This document shows, piece by piece, positions 1 to 8,795 of a stretch of 64,000 bases of DNA. The position numbers and the translations under genes are program-made. How positions within the stretch are numbered: the stretch's first letter is position 1; every line of letters begins with the position of its first letter. The notes beneath the pieces were generated by a model, which saw only the letters and a list, made by a program, of their open reading frames with translations, was not told where the DNA came from and ran no database searches. This DNA is from Bradyrhizobium tropiciagri (GTDB taxonomy: Bacteria; Pseudomonadota; Alphaproteobacteria; Rhizobiales; Xanthobacteraceae). The stretch lies in NCBI RefSeq assembly GCF_018130545.1, contig NZ_JAFCKF010000012.1, positions 147,204 through 211,203 on the forward strand, read 5' to 3'.

Positions 1-5
1 CTGAA

Positions 6-1958
6 ATGTCCAAGGTGCTGCCGCAACTCGCGAGTGCCGGAGAGCTTTCCGCTGTTCTTGTCGCGCTGGGCCAGCTCGCGGATGTGGGGCCGGAATCGGT
101 CGGTCTTGCGCTCGGCCGTCTGGGGCCGCTGCTCGCGCATGCCGGCGGCGAGGATTTCTCCGCCTGGGTCTCTGCCGGCCTGCGCGCAAGCGGCGGCCGT
201 GCATCGCGCCGGCGCGCTTATTTCGCACTCGACGATCCGCTTTCGGCGCGGCTGTTCGCCGTCGGCCGCACCGGCGATGATTTTGCCCGGCTGGAGAAGC
301 GCCTCGCTGCAACCATGCTGGCGCTGTGGAACAGGAAGCCGCGCTTCCGCAAGCTTGCCATTGCACCGACACCGGTGCCACGGCGGACCTCACTCGCCGC
401 CGGCCTGATCGGCCTGCCAGAGACCTTTCCCGGCTTCGAAGGCGAGGCGGCGGACGCCGTCTATCTCGCTGCGGTCGCACATGCCGGCGCGCATCTGGTG
501 CATTCCACCGTCCGCTTTCCCGTGGGGCGGCTGAAGGCGCTGCAGATCGCGCTGGTCTCGCTGATCGAGGATGCCAGGGTCGAGACGCTGGCGCTGCGCG
601 AGATGCCCGGCATGCGCCGGCTTTGGCTGCCGTTCCACTCTGCGACGCCGTCGGGGCAGGCGACCGCAGCCGGATTAATGACGCGGCTGGCGCGGGCGCT
701 GATCGATCCGGACTATCAGGATCCGGATGCCTGGGTGACCAAGGGACGTCAGCTGTTTGCCGATGCTGCCGGCCGCTGGACCGATCCCGCCATCAGCCGC
801 GAGATCGGCGGGCTGCTCGGCAACGATATCGGGCAGATGCGGCTGCAGTTCAACGCCAAGAGCTATGTCGTCGAACCTGCTTATCGCGACGACAATCTGG
901 CGCTGTGGGATTTCGGCGAACAGCCGGACAGTCCAACCGAGACGATCGAACTTGCCGTCGATTCGGTGCGGATCGAGCGGCGTGACGATCCGAGCAGCCA
1001 ATCGACTGACGACAACGCCAAGCCGCACGAGACGCTGCGCGCGAAGGCCGGCGCCGTGACGCTGCTGGACGGGTTTCCAGTCGCGACCTACCCGGAATGG
1101 GACTATGCGGCGCGTACCGAACGGGCGGACTGGACAACGATCCTGGAGGCCGACGCCGCCACGTCCGCACAGCCGTTCGATGCTTCGACGGACGCCGAGG
1201 CGATGCGCTGGATCACCGAACTGACCCGAGACGCGTCAATCGGCCGCCGGGTCCGTCAAAAAGGCCAGCGCGATGGCGATGCGCTCGACATCGACGCGGC
1301 GATTGCGCTGACGATCGAGCGTCGTACCGGCAGCATCAGCGAGCCCAGGGTCTACCAGCGCGATGCGCCGGGGCCGCGCGATCTCGCCATCCTGCTGCTG
1401 CTGGACCTCTCGCAATCCACCGCCGACCGTGACCGTCGCGGCCGGACGGTGCTCGATGTCGAGCGCAAGGCGGCCGCGATCATGGCTTCGGCGGTCGACG
1501 CCGCCAATGATGCGATTGCCGTACATGGCTTCAGCTCCGACGGCCGCGAGCGTGTGCGCTATGTTCGCATCAAGGATTTTGAGGAGCCGATGGACGCCGT
1601 CGTCCGTGCGCGCCTTGCCGGGCTTGGCAGCAGCCATTCCACCCGGCTCGGCGCGGCGCTGCGCCATGCCGGCGGCTACCTCGCAGGGCGGCGCGCATTC
1701 CGGAAAGTGCTGCTGGTCCTCACCGACGGCGAGCCGTCCGACGTCGATGTGCCCGATCCGCAATACCTGGTGGAGGACGCGCGCCGTGCCGCGCAGCAGC
1801 TGCGGCGGCGCGGCACTGATATTTTCGCCTTCGGTATCGGCGAGGACAGGTTTCCCCAGCTCGATCGGATCTTCGGTGAGCGCTATGCGCTCCGCGTGCC
1901 GCGCATCGAGGTGCTGCCGCAACGGGTGATGCAGCTCTATGCGGAGCTGAAGAAATAG
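6..1958 (+). CDS. NorD/CbbO-type von Willebrand factor A domain protein
   Basis: A 650-residue protein with a C-terminal VWA domain. The metal-ion-dependent adhesion site is visible as D-L-S-Q-S in the segment LLLLDLSQSTAD, followed by LTDGEPSD and a final FGIGED strand. Proteins of this kind (NorD, CbbO) work with a MoxR-type AAA+ ATPase (NorQ, CbbQ) as metal-dependent chaperones that activate nitric oxide reductase, Rubisco or other enzymes. The partner ATPase would be expected just left of the window. The ATG at position 6 has no visible ribosome binding site because the window starts there, so the true start may lie upstream. It converges on the next gene with a 9-bp gap. The exact client enzyme cannot be told from this window. 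Confidence 0.8.
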   Translation: MSKVLPQLASAGELSAVLVALGQLADVGPESVGLALGRLGPLLAHAGGEDFSAWVSAGLRASGGRASRRRAYFALDDPLSARLFAVGRTGDDFARLEKRLAATMLALWNRKPRFRKLAIAPTPVPRRTSLAAGLIGLPETFPGFEGEAADAVYLAAVAHAGAHLVHSTVRFPVGRLKALQIALVSLIEDARVETLALREMPGMRRLWLPFHSATPSGQATAAGLMTRLARALIDPDYQDPDAWVTKGRQLFADAAGRWTDPAISREIGGLLGNDIGQMRLQFNAKSYVVEPAYRDDNLALWDFGEQPDSPTETIELAVDSVRIERRDDPSSQSTDDNAKPHETLRAKAGAVTLLDGFPVATYPEWDYAARTERADWTTILEADAATSAQPFDASTDAEAMRWITELTRDASIGRRVRQKGQRDGDALDIDAAIALTIERRTGSISEPRVYQRDAPGPRDLAILLLLDLSQSTADRDRRGRTVLDVERKAAAIMASAVDAANDAIAVHGFSSDGRERVRYVRIKDFEEPMDAVVRARLAGLGSSHSTRLGAALRHAGGYLAGRRAFRKVLLVLTDGEPSDVDVPDPQYLVEDARRAAQQLRRRGTDIFAFGIGEDRFPQLDRIFGERYALRVPRIEVLPQRVMQLYAELKK

Positions 1959-1967
1959 ACGGTGGAG

Positions 1968-2555
1968 CTAGCCGGTTGCCCGGGGCAGGGAGCCGTTTGC
2001 GGTGATCTCCGCGGAGATTTCCTCGATCGTCTTGCGCTGTTCCATGGCGGCGCGCCGGATCAGCGCAAACGCTGCCGGCTCGGCCAGCGCATGGGTGTGC
2101 ATCACCTGAAGCACGGCGGCGAGCACGACGCGGCGGGATCGAAGACGCTGTTCGAGCTTGAGCACCTGCTGCTTAAGCTCGTTGGTGCGTTCGCTCCGTT
2201 CGAAGGCCAGCACGAGCGCGGCATAGATGCCGGCCGAGCGCAGCGGCTTGACCAGGAACGAGGCCGGGTCGAGCTCGAGCACCAGCTTCAGGCGGCTCGG
2301 CGTTTCGGTGCCGAGCAGGGCGATGACCGGGCTGCGTCCGAGCGAGGTACGCTGCGCCGGCGAAGCAAGCGGCAGGAACTCGTCGTCGATCAGCGTCACG
2401 TCCGGACGGCAGTCGATATGGGCGTCGCCATCCCATGTGACGATGTCGATCCCGAGACGCTCGAACTGGCGCCTGACGATGGAGGCATCGCGCTCGTCCT
2501 TGATGGCGACGAGGGCCTTGCGTCCGCGCAGCGAAAATGAAGACGGCTTGGTCAT
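1968..2555 (-). CDS. AmiR/NasT-type ANTAR-domain response regulator
   Basis: A 195-residue protein with a receiver-like N-terminal half (LIDDEF around residues 55-60, LVKPL at 101-105) followed by a coiled helix (about 122-140) and an ANTAR RNA-binding helical bundle (about 140-185, ending MEQRKTIEEISAEI). ANTAR proteins bind paired hairpins in nascent mRNA and prevent early termination. Its start overlaps the stop of the upstream amiC-like gene by 4 bp, so the two are translationally coupled, as in the Pseudomonas amiC-amiR pair, where AmiC holds AmiR inactive until amide binds. The likely target is the leader of the divergent amidase operon. Function is inferred from the family and gene order. 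Confidence 0.88.
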   Translation of the reverse strand: MTKPSSFSLRGRKALVAIKDERDASIVRRQFERLGIDIVTWDGDAHIDCRPDVTLIDDEFLPLASPAQRTSLGRSPVIALLGTETPSRLKLVLELDPASFLVKPLRSAGIYAALVLAFERSERTNELKQQVLKLEQRLRSRRVVLAAVLQVMHTHALAEPAAFALIRRAAMEQRKTIEEISAEITANGSLPRATG

Positions 2556-3715
2556 TTCACAACCCGCAAATGCGGCGCATTCGGCGACGTTGCATCCCTT
2601 GCAGGGCTGGCGGCGACGTCGAGCTGCGTCAGATAGGGATCCGGCTTAACCGGAGCGTCGGCTTCCCAGAAGATGTCAAACTGTCCCTCGGCGTTAGAGA
2701 CGGCGAGCCGCGGCGTCAGGACGCAGTGGTTGTTGCTGCCGTCGATCCAGACCGGGCCTTGCGGCGAATTGTAGCGGTGGCCCGCCGCGGCGCGCCGCAC
2801 CTCGCCGATATCGGATGTGCCGGCACGCTGCAGCGCACGGGCCAGCAGATAGACCGCGACATAGGCGGATTGCCCGTCCACCGAAGGGCTGCTGTGCTCG
2901 CCGTAACGCGCCTTCCAGCGCGCGACGAAGGCCCGGTTCTCGGGCAGGCGAATGCTCTCGAAATAGGCTGATGATGTGATGCATCCGGCCGACGCAGGCC
3001 CCACGATCTTGAGCTCCGGCTCGCACAGGCTGCAGCTGACCATCGGAATATTGAGACCCGCAGCCGTGGTCGCGGCATGAAAGGCACGGATGAAGTCGTA
3101 GCTCGAACTGCCGACCAGCGTATTGAAGACCACCGGCGGCCGGCGGCGCACGATCTCGTCGACGATGTGACCCACGGCGCTCTCGCCAAGTTCGAGCAAT
3201 CGTTCGGCGAGAATGCGGCCCCCCGCCGCCGTCGCCAACTCGCGGGTGACGCGATTGGTCTCCCAGGACCAGACATAGTTGGAGCCGACGCAGAAGATCT
3301 CGCGCGACAGATTGTCCAGCACGTAACGCACCAGCGGCAGCACATTGTGGTTGGGCGAAGCGCCGACATAAATGACGTTGTCCGAGCATTCGAACCCTTC
3401 GTAGCGGGCGGGATGCCAGAGCAGACGGTCGGTGCGCTCGACGATCGGCAGCACCTGTTTGCGCGACGCCGAGGTGTAGCAGCCGACAATATGCTCGACG
3501 CCGACATTGCGAATGAGGTCGTCGCAAGCCGTGTGATACTCGGAAACCACTCCGCGGGGATCGCGCACATGCGCTGATATCGAGAAGTCGAAGCCGTCCT
3601 GGCTGTTGATCTCGTCGACCGCCATCATCGAGCTCTTCAGAAGCTCGCGTCCCATCGCCTGATAGGGCCCGTGCTGCGAGCAGATGATGCCAACGGGAAT
3701 GGACGGCTTTGTCAT
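2552..3715 (-). CDS. AmiC-like ligand-sensing periplasmic-binding-fold protein
   Basis: A 387-residue protein of the periplasmic binding protein type I fold (transporter substrate-binding/AmiC family). It has no signal peptide: it begins MTKPSIPVGIICSQHGPYQ, directly with the first beta strand. A cytoplasmic, signal-less binding protein next to an ANTAR regulator is the hallmark of the AmiC amide sensor, which releases AmiR when it binds acetamide-like ligands. It overlaps the amiR-like gene by 4 bp and is divergent from the amidase and transporter operon. Ligand specificity (amide, urea, formamide or other) cannot be read from sequence alone. Confidence 0.85.
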   Translation of the reverse strand: MTKPSIPVGIICSQHGPYQAMGRELLKSSMMAVDEINSQDGFDFSISAHVRDPRGVVSEYHTACDDLIRNVGVEHIVGCYTSASRKQVLPIVERTDRLLWHPARYEGFECSDNVIYVGASPNHNVLPLVRYVLDNLSREIFCVGSNYVWSWETNRVTRELATAAGGRILAERLLELGESAVGHIVDEIVRRRPPVVFNTLVGSSSYDFIRAFHAATTAAGLNIPMVSCSLCEPELKIVGPASAGCITSSAYFESIRLPENRAFVARWKARYGEHSSPSVDGQSAYVAVYLLARALQRAGTSDIGEVRRAAAGHRYNSPQGPVWIDGSNNHCVLTPRLAVSNAEGQFDIFWEADAPVKPDPYLTQLDVAASPARDATSPNAPHLRVVK

Positions 3716-3826
3716 CGACGACTTTCATTGCGACCCGCGAAGGAAATCATCTTCGCAGAGGTCGGTGCAAGAGGTCATGCTGATTTGCTGCGCATGCACC
3801 TTGCGAAATTTGTGCAGCCAGCCTCG

Positions 3827-3856
3827 TTGACAACGCGCTGCACATCTCCTTAGAAT
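3827..3856 (+). promoter_or_regulatory. Predicted sigma70 promoter of the amidase operon
   Basis: TTGACA at 3827-3832 and TAGAAT at 3851-3856 are separated by 18 bp. The -35 box is a perfect consensus and the -10 box has one mismatch. A start near 3863 would leave about 270 nt of leader before the amidase ATG, long enough for an antitermination control region. The call rests on sequence match only. Confidence 0.6.
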
Positions 3857-4030
3857 TTTCTCCTACAGGGCTACCTGTCGAACCCAGCGCGCGTCGATTT
3901 GGCCGATGACGTCCCGATTGCCGCGCAGAGTGCTCCGTTCGATCCGGGACCCATGCGATAGTTCATAGCCGCGGCATTTGAGCCATTCGTCACCTTCGTT
4001 TTGGAGGGGCGGGTGGCTTTTTGCATTTGC

Positions 4031-4065
4031 CGCCAAACAAATTGGCGACACGTCCGTGTCGCCAA
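4031..4065 (+). promoter_or_regulatory. Mutually exclusive hairpins in the amidase leader
   Basis: TTGGCG at 4042-4047 can pair upstream with CGCCAA (4031-4036, loop ACAAA). It can instead form part of the stronger perfect inverted repeat TTGGCGACACG/CGTGTCGCCAA (4042-4052 with 4055-4065). The two stems share the same strand segment, so only one can form. Such switching stems are typical of attenuation or antitermination leaders. Here they lie downstream of an ANTAR-regulated candidate promoter. The usual twin six-base ANTAR loops were not clearly recognised, so the mechanism is inference. Confidence 0.45.
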
Positions 4066-4135
4066 GCCGGAGGCGCATGCGCGGTGATGGGCAGTGCCTG
4101 CGCTTGCGTCGTGCCAAGTGCGGGGATGAGAAACG

Positions 4136-5536
4136 ATGTCGACGACGGAACTTCACTACCTTGGGCTGATCGAGATCGGGCAGCAGATCCAGGCCAAAAA
4201 GCTCTCACCGGTCGAGGTGACCAAAGCGATGCTCGGACGGATCGAGCAGCTCGACGGCAAGCTCAAGAGCTACGCGCATGTGATGGGCGATGCAGCGCTT
4301 TCCCAGGCTGCGGCCGCCGAGAAGGAGATCGCATCCGGCAAGGTCAAGGGGCCGCTGCACGGCGTGCCGATTGCCGTCAAGGATCTGTGCTGGGTCAAGG
4401 GTGCGCCGGCCGCGCACGGCATGACGATCCATCGCGACTTCCGTCCAAGCGAGGATGCCACGGTGGTCGCGCGGCTGAAGGATGCCGGCGCGATCATTCT
4501 CGGCAAGCTGCAGCAGACCGAGGGCGCCTATGCCGATCATCACCCGAAGATCGATCCGCCGAAGAATCCCTGGAATGCCGATCTGTGGTCCGGCGCGTCC
4601 TCGAGCGGGTCCGGCGTCGCCACCGCAGCGGGGCTCTGCTTCGGTTCGCTTGGAACCGACACCGGCGGTTCGATCCGCTTTCCCTCGGCCGCCAACGGGA
4701 TCACCGGGCTGAAACCGACCTGGGGCCGCGTCAGCCGGTACGGCGCCTTCGAACTCGCGGCGACGCTCGATCACATCGGTCCGATGGCCCGCAGTGCGGC
4801 CGATTGCGGCGCGATTCTCGCCGTGATCGCGGGCCAGGATCCGAACGACACCACCTCGGTGCCGCTGCCTGTGCCGGACTATCTGGCCAGCCTGTCTGGA
4901 AATCTGCGCGGCGTGACGATCGGCGTCGACCGGCGCTGGACCAGCGAGGGCACCGATGAGCCTGCCGGCAAGGTGCTCAGCGAAGGCCTGCGTGCCGCGA
5001 CCGAGCTCGGCGCGACAATCAAGGACATCACGTTCCCCGATCCGAAGGCGGTCATTGAGGATTGGTTCCCGCTGTGCGGCATCGAGGTGGCGGTTGCGCA
5101 TGAGGAGACCTATCCCGCACGCAAGGACGAATACGGCCCGGCGCTCGCAGGACTGCTCGATCTCGGCCGGGCGCAGTCCGGCTTGGATTATCAGAAGATC
5201 GTGCTGCGGCGCGAAGCGTTCCGCGGCGCGGTGCGGCTGCTGTTCGAGACGGTCGATCTGATCGCGGTCCCGGCCCAGGCCTTCGCTGCGCCGACCTTGG
5301 CCAAGATGGCGGCACTCGGTGAGGACCCGTCGCTGATCACCGGGCTGCTGCGCTTCACCTGTCCGTTCGACATGACCGGCAGCCCGACCGTGACGCTTCC
5401 GGGCGGCTTCGCGCTGAACGGCGGCCCGGTCGCCTTCCAATTTGTCGGACGTCATTTCGACGAAGCAAGCCTCGTCCGCGCCGGCGATGCCTTCCAGCGC
5501 GTCACCGACTGGCACAAGCGCCATCCCGCGATCTGA
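4136..5536 (+). CDS. Amidase signature family amidase (first copy)
   Basis: A 466-residue amidase-signature enzyme hydrolysing a carboxamide to acid and ammonia. The Ser-cisSer-Lys triad is visible: Lys82 in VPIAVKDL, cis-Ser155 in GASSSGSG and nucleophile Ser179 in DTGGSIRFPS. The length is normal for stand-alone amidases. The closely similar second amidase at 12132 has all three residues at the same numbers, so the pair is paralogous. It is the first gene of the operon, preceded by GGGGATGAG and followed 17 bp later by the formamidase. It is not a GatA subunit, because no gatB or gatC is nearby. Likely control is by the divergent AmiC/AmiR-like pair. The substrate is unknown. Confidence 0.9.
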   Translation: MSTTELHYLGLIEIGQQIQAKKLSPVEVTKAMLGRIEQLDGKLKSYAHVMGDAALSQAAAAEKEIASGKVKGPLHGVPIAVKDLCWVKGAPAAHGMTIHRDFRPSEDATVVARLKDAGAIILGKLQQTEGAYADHHPKIDPPKNPWNADLWSGASSSGSGVATAAGLCFGSLGTDTGGSIRFPSAANGITGLKPTWGRVSRYGAFELAATLDHIGPMARSAADCGAILAVIAGQDPNDTTSVPLPVPDYLASLSGNLRGVTIGVDRRWTSEGTDEPAGKVLSEGLRAATELGATIKDITFPDPKAVIEDWFPLCGIEVAVAHEETYPARKDEYGPALAGLLDLGRAQSGLDYQKIVLRREAFRGAVRLLFETVDLIAVPAQAFAAPTLAKMAALGEDPSLITGLLRFTCPFDMTGSPTVTLPGGFALNGGPVAFQFVGRHFDEASLVRAGDAFQRVTDWHKRHPAI

Positions 5537-5553
5537 GTTGAGGAGCCGTTCGT

Positions 5554-6549
5554 ATGACCGAAGACTGGTTGAAGAGTTCCATCATGGCCAAGCGCGCCGT
5601 CGCCAAGGGCGCGACCGGCACGACCCATAGTCTGACGATCGAGCAACAGGGCGGGTTCCATTACGTCTATGGGCCTTATGCCAAGCCGACGCTGTCGATC
5701 GATCCCGGCGGCGTGGTCGTCGTCGAGACCGAAGACGCCTTCGGCGGCGTGCTGACCAGCGAGAGCGACAGCCCCACCGCGAAGCTCAACTTCCCTTATT
5801 TGAACCCGCAATGCGGACCGATCGCGGTCAAGGGCGCCAAGAAGGGCGATTGCCTCGCGGTCTATATCCGCGATGTCGAGACCCGCGGCGCGCAGCCGGC
5901 CGGGACCACTTGCATCATTCCGGAGTTCGGCGGTCTGGTCGGCACCGCATCGACGGCGCTGCTCAATCCGCCGCTGCCCGAGCGCGTCAAGAAGCTGCAT
6001 GTCGACCGCAACGGCGTGCGCTGGAACGACAAGATCACGCTGCCTTACGAGCCGTTCATCGGCACCATCGGTGTGTCGCCCGAGATCGAGGCGATCTCCT
6101 CGCTGCAGCCGGATTATCACGGCGGCAACATGGACCTGCCGGACGTCGCGCCCGGCGCGATCATCTATTTTCCGGTGCATACCGAAGGCGGGCTGCTCTA
6201 TGTCGGCGACTGCCACGCCACCCAGGGCGATGGCGAGCTCTCGGGCGTCGCGCTCGAACAACGCGCCACCGTGACCTTGCAGGTCGACCTCATCAAGAAC
6301 TGGAGCTTCGCCTGGCCGCGGCTCGAGACGCGCGACTTCATCATGACCATCGGCAGCGCCCGTCCGCTCGAAGACGCGGCGCGCATCGCCTATCGCGAGC
6401 TGGTGCGATGGATGAGCGCCGATTACGGCTTCGATGAGATCGACGCCTACATGCTGCTCAGCCAGGCCGGCCGCATGCGGCTCGGCAACATGGTCGACCC
6501 CAAATACACGATGGGGGCCTCGATCCTGAAGAATTATCTCAAGGCGTGA
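5554..6549 (+). CDS. Acetamidase/formamidase family protein
   Basis: A 331-residue acetamidase/formamidase (FmdA/AmdA fold) that would hydrolyse a short amide to the acid plus ammonia. Recognisable stretches are the N-terminal THSLTIEQQG, the central YHGGNMDLPDVAPGAIIYFPV and GGLLYVGDCHATQGDGE, and a C-terminal LSQAGRMRLGNMVDPKYT. The segment around residues 180-225 carries the conserved Asp/His/Glu cluster of the family. GAGGAG precedes the ATG. It sits between the amidase and the binding protein of a Liv-type transporter, an arrangement like the formamidase and amide-transport clusters known from methylotrophs. Confidence 0.9.
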   Translation: MTEDWLKSSIMAKRAVAKGATGTTHSLTIEQQGGFHYVYGPYAKPTLSIDPGGVVVVETEDAFGGVLTSESDSPTAKLNFPYLNPQCGPIAVKGAKKGDCLAVYIRDVETRGAQPAGTTCIIPEFGGLVGTASTALLNPPLPERVKKLHVDRNGVRWNDKITLPYEPFIGTIGVSPEIEAISSLQPDYHGGNMDLPDVAPGAIIYFPVHTEGGLLYVGDCHATQGDGELSGVALEQRATVTLQVDLIKNWSFAWPRLETRDFIMTIGSARPLEDAARIAYRELVRWMSADYGFDEIDAYMLLSQAGRMRLGNMVDPKYTMGASILKNYLKA

Positions 6550-6583
6550 ACTTCAACATCCTTCAACGACAGAGGATATGGCG

Positions 6584-7822
6584 ATGTATTCGGGGCGTGT
6601 AGTGGGAATGGCTTTGCTCGGTGCCGTGCTAGGTGCCGCGGCAATAGGTAGCGCGCAGGCGGCCGAGCCGCCGCTCAAGGTGGGCTTGCTGGAGGACGTC
6701 TCCGGCGACCTCGCGTTCATGGGCATGCCGAAGCTGCACGGCTCGCAGCTCGCGGTTGAGGAGATCAACAAGAGCGGCGGCATTCTCGGCCGCCAGATCG
6801 AATTGATTCATCTTGATCCGCAGGGTGACAACGCCCGCTATCAGGAGTTCGGCCGTCGCCTGCTCAATCGCGACAAGGTCGACGTGCTGATCGGCGGCAT
6901 CACCTCCGCCTCGCGCGAGGCGTTGCGTCCGATCGTCGATCGCACCACCACGCCATACATCTACACCAACCAATATGAAGGCGGTGTCTGCGACGCCAGC
7001 ATGATCAGCATGGGCGCGGTGCCGGAACAGCAGTTCTCGACCCTGATCCCCTGGATGGTCGAGAAGTTCGGCAAGAAGGTCTATGTGATCGCCGCCGACT
7101 ATAATTTCGGCCAGATCTCCGCAGAGTGGAACCGGAAGATCATGAAGGATCTCGGCGGCGAGGTCGTTGGTGAGGAATTCATCCCGCTCGGCGTGTCGCA
7201 GTTCGCGCAGACGATCCAGAACATCCAGAAAGCGAAGCCGGACTGGCTGCTGACCATCAATGTCGGCGCCGCGCAGGATTCGTTCTTCGAGCAGGCCGCC
7301 GCCGCCAACCTCAATTTGCCGATGGGCTCCTCGATCAAGATCATGCTCGGCTTCGAGCACAAGCGGTTCAAGCCGCCGGCGCTCAACAACATGCATGCGA
7401 CTGCGAACTGGTTCGAGGAGATCGACACGCCCGAAGCCAACGACTTCAAGAAGCGCTGGCACGCCAAATTCCCCGACGAACTCTACATCAACGACATGGG
7501 CTATAACGCCTACAATGCGCTCTACATGTACAAGGCGCTGGTCGAGAAGGCGAAGTCGACCAAGCTCGAGGACATGCGCAAGGTGATCGCGACCGGAGAT
7601 GCCTGCATCGATGCGCCTGAAGGCAAGGTCTGCATCGATCCGAAGAGCCAGCATACCTCGCACCGTATGCGCCTGATCTCGGTCGGGCCCAAGCACGAGG
7701 TGACCGTGGAGAAGGACTATGGGACGATCCAGCCGTACTGGCTTGGCGAGATCGGCTGCGACCTGACCAAGAAGAACGACAAGGACCAGTACACGCCGAG
7801 TCATCTTCCCAGCAAATCGTGA
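6584..7822 (+). CDS. ABC transporter substrate-binding protein, amide/urea/branched-chain type
   Basis: An exported periplasmic binding protein of the Leu/Ile/Val family, about 412 residues. The signal peptide ends near GSAQAAEPPL, and the mature part starts with KVGLLEDVSGDLAFMG. I chose the ATG at 6584 over 6578 because AGAGGA lies 8 bp from it but only 2 bp from the earlier ATG. The following permeases and ATPases complete the transporter. It belongs to the same fold family as the AmiC-like sensor, so sensor and transporter may recognise the same ligand. A strong hairpin follows the gene. Confidence 0.88.
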   Translation: MYSGRVVGMALLGAVLGAAAIGSAQAAEPPLKVGLLEDVSGDLAFMGMPKLHGSQLAVEEINKSGGILGRQIELIHLDPQGDNARYQEFGRRLLNRDKVDVLIGGITSASREALRPIVDRTTTPYIYTNQYEGGVCDASMISMGAVPEQQFSTLIPWMVEKFGKKVYVIAADYNFGQISAEWNRKIMKDLGGEVVGEEFIPLGVSQFAQTIQNIQKAKPDWLLTINVGAAQDSFFEQAAAANLNLPMGSSIKIMLGFEHKRFKPPALNNMHATANWFEEIDTPEANDFKKRWHAKFPDELYINDMGYNAYNALYMYKALVEKAKSTKLEDMRKVIATGDACIDAPEGKVCIDPKSQHTSHRMRLISVGPKHEVTVEKDYGTIQPYWLGEIGCDLTKKNDKDQYTPSHLPSKS

Positions 7823-7873
7823 TGCGCAGGGCACGAATCTTGCTCGTGCTTTGCATCTCGAATTCAAAGCGAG

Positions 7874-7899
7874 ACGGCGCCGCAATGATGCGGCGCCGT
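7874..7899 (+). promoter_or_regulatory. Intercistronic hairpin between binding protein and permease genes
   Basis: A perfect 10-bp inverted repeat, ACGGCGCCGC at 7874-7883 and GCGGCGCCGT at 7890-7899, with a 6-nt loop AATGAT. No T run follows, so it is more likely an mRNA-stabilising or attenuating hairpin than a full terminator. Such structures commonly keep the binding protein more abundant than the membrane subunits. Confidence 0.55.
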
Positions 7900-7915
7900 G
7901 ATCACGGAGAGTGGA

Positions 7916-8782
7916 ATGTCGGCTGAACTCTTCTCGGTATTCTATCAGTTCGCCGACGTTTTCGCGTTCCTGATCCTGTCCGCGGCGGGCCTTGCCATCG
8001 TGTTCGGCATGATGGGCGTCATCAACATGGCGCATGGCGAGTTCATCATGTGCGGGGCCTATGTCACGGTCGGCCTGGTGAATCTCGGCGTGCCGCTGCC
8101 GATCGCCCAGATCCTGGCCGCGCTGACGGCGGGGATCATCGGCATGATCGTCGAGTTGCTGATCGTGCGCCGCTTCTACAAGCGTCCGCTCGACTCGCTG
8201 CTCGCCACCTGGGGCCTCAGCCTGATCGTGACCCAGTCGATGCTGCTGATCGTCGGCTCCGCGGTGCGCGGCATCGGCACGCCGGAGGGCAGCTTTGCGA
8301 TCGGCGGCTACACGTTCTCGACCTACCGCCTGGTGCTGTTCGGCGCTGCGGTGGCGGTGCTGGTCGGCCTCTACATCATCTTCATGAAGACGCGCTTCGG
8401 CGTGATCGCGCGCGCCACGATGCAGAACGCCGCGATGGCGAAGGCGCTCGGCGCGCGCACCGGGCGGATCTATTCCATCAGCTTCGGGATCGGCACCGCG
8501 CTGGCCGGACTGTGCGGCGCGCTCTACGCGCCGACCATGACGTTGATCCCGACCATGGGCGCGACCTTCGTGGTCGAGAGCTTTGTCACGGTGGTGATCG
8601 GCGGCGCCAATGTGCTGCTCGGAACCGCGCCGGCTGCGGTGTTCCTGGCGATGATCCGGATGGCGTTGAATGCGAGTTACGGCCAGATCATCGGTCAGAT
8701 CGGCATGCTGTTTGCTGTGATCCTGATCATACGTGTGCTGCCTGAAGGGCTATCCAGCGTGCTGGTGCGTCGTGGGCGCTAG
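7916..8782 (+). CDS. Branched-chain/amide ABC transporter permease, LivH type
   Basis: An integral membrane permease of about 288 residues with multiple hydrophobic segments. The LivH landmark GMMGVINMAHGEFIMCGAY lies near the N-terminus, and the cytoplasmic coupling segment near MQNAAMAKALGARTGRIY. I chose the ATG at 7916 (GGAGAG upstream) over a GTG at 7898 that falls within the intercistronic hairpin. Its stop lies 14 bp before the LivM start. It is the second gene of the transporter cassette. Confidence 0.88.
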   Translation: MSAELFSVFYQFADVFAFLILSAAGLAIVFGMMGVINMAHGEFIMCGAYVTVGLVNLGVPLPIAQILAALTAGIIGMIVELLIVRRFYKRPLDSLLATWGLSLIVTQSMLLIVGSAVRGIGTPEGSFAIGGYTFSTYRLVLFGAAVAVLVGLYIIFMKTRFGVIARATMQNAAMAKALGARTGRIYSISFGIGTALAGLCGALYAPTMTLIPTMGATFVVESFVTVVIGGANVLLGTAPAAVFLAMIRMALNASYGQIIGQIGMLFAVILIIRVLPEGLSSVLVRRGR

Positions 8783-8795
8783 ACGGGAATTTCTG

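Larger units (their letters stand above)
3716..4135. other. Divergent intergenic region: amiC-like promoter side and amidase leader
   Basis: A 420-bp gap between the divergent amiC-like and amidase genes. It contains no convincing gene. It holds a near-consensus sigma70 promoter reading toward the amidase (3827-3856), then an untranslated leader of about 270 nt. The leader has a weak hairpin-like segment ending in TTTTT (about 3979-4021) and two overlapping inverted repeats (4031-4047 and 4042-4065) that cannot form together. The amidase ribosome binding site (GGGGATGAG, about 4121-4129) follows. Small open frames here have no family resemblance. Confidence 0.7.

Noticed and set aside
4136-5536. 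Calling the amidases GatA of the tRNA amidotransferase.
   Set aside because: No gatB or gatC is near, two paralogues share an operon with a transporter and formamidase, and the regulators are AmiC/AmiR-like.
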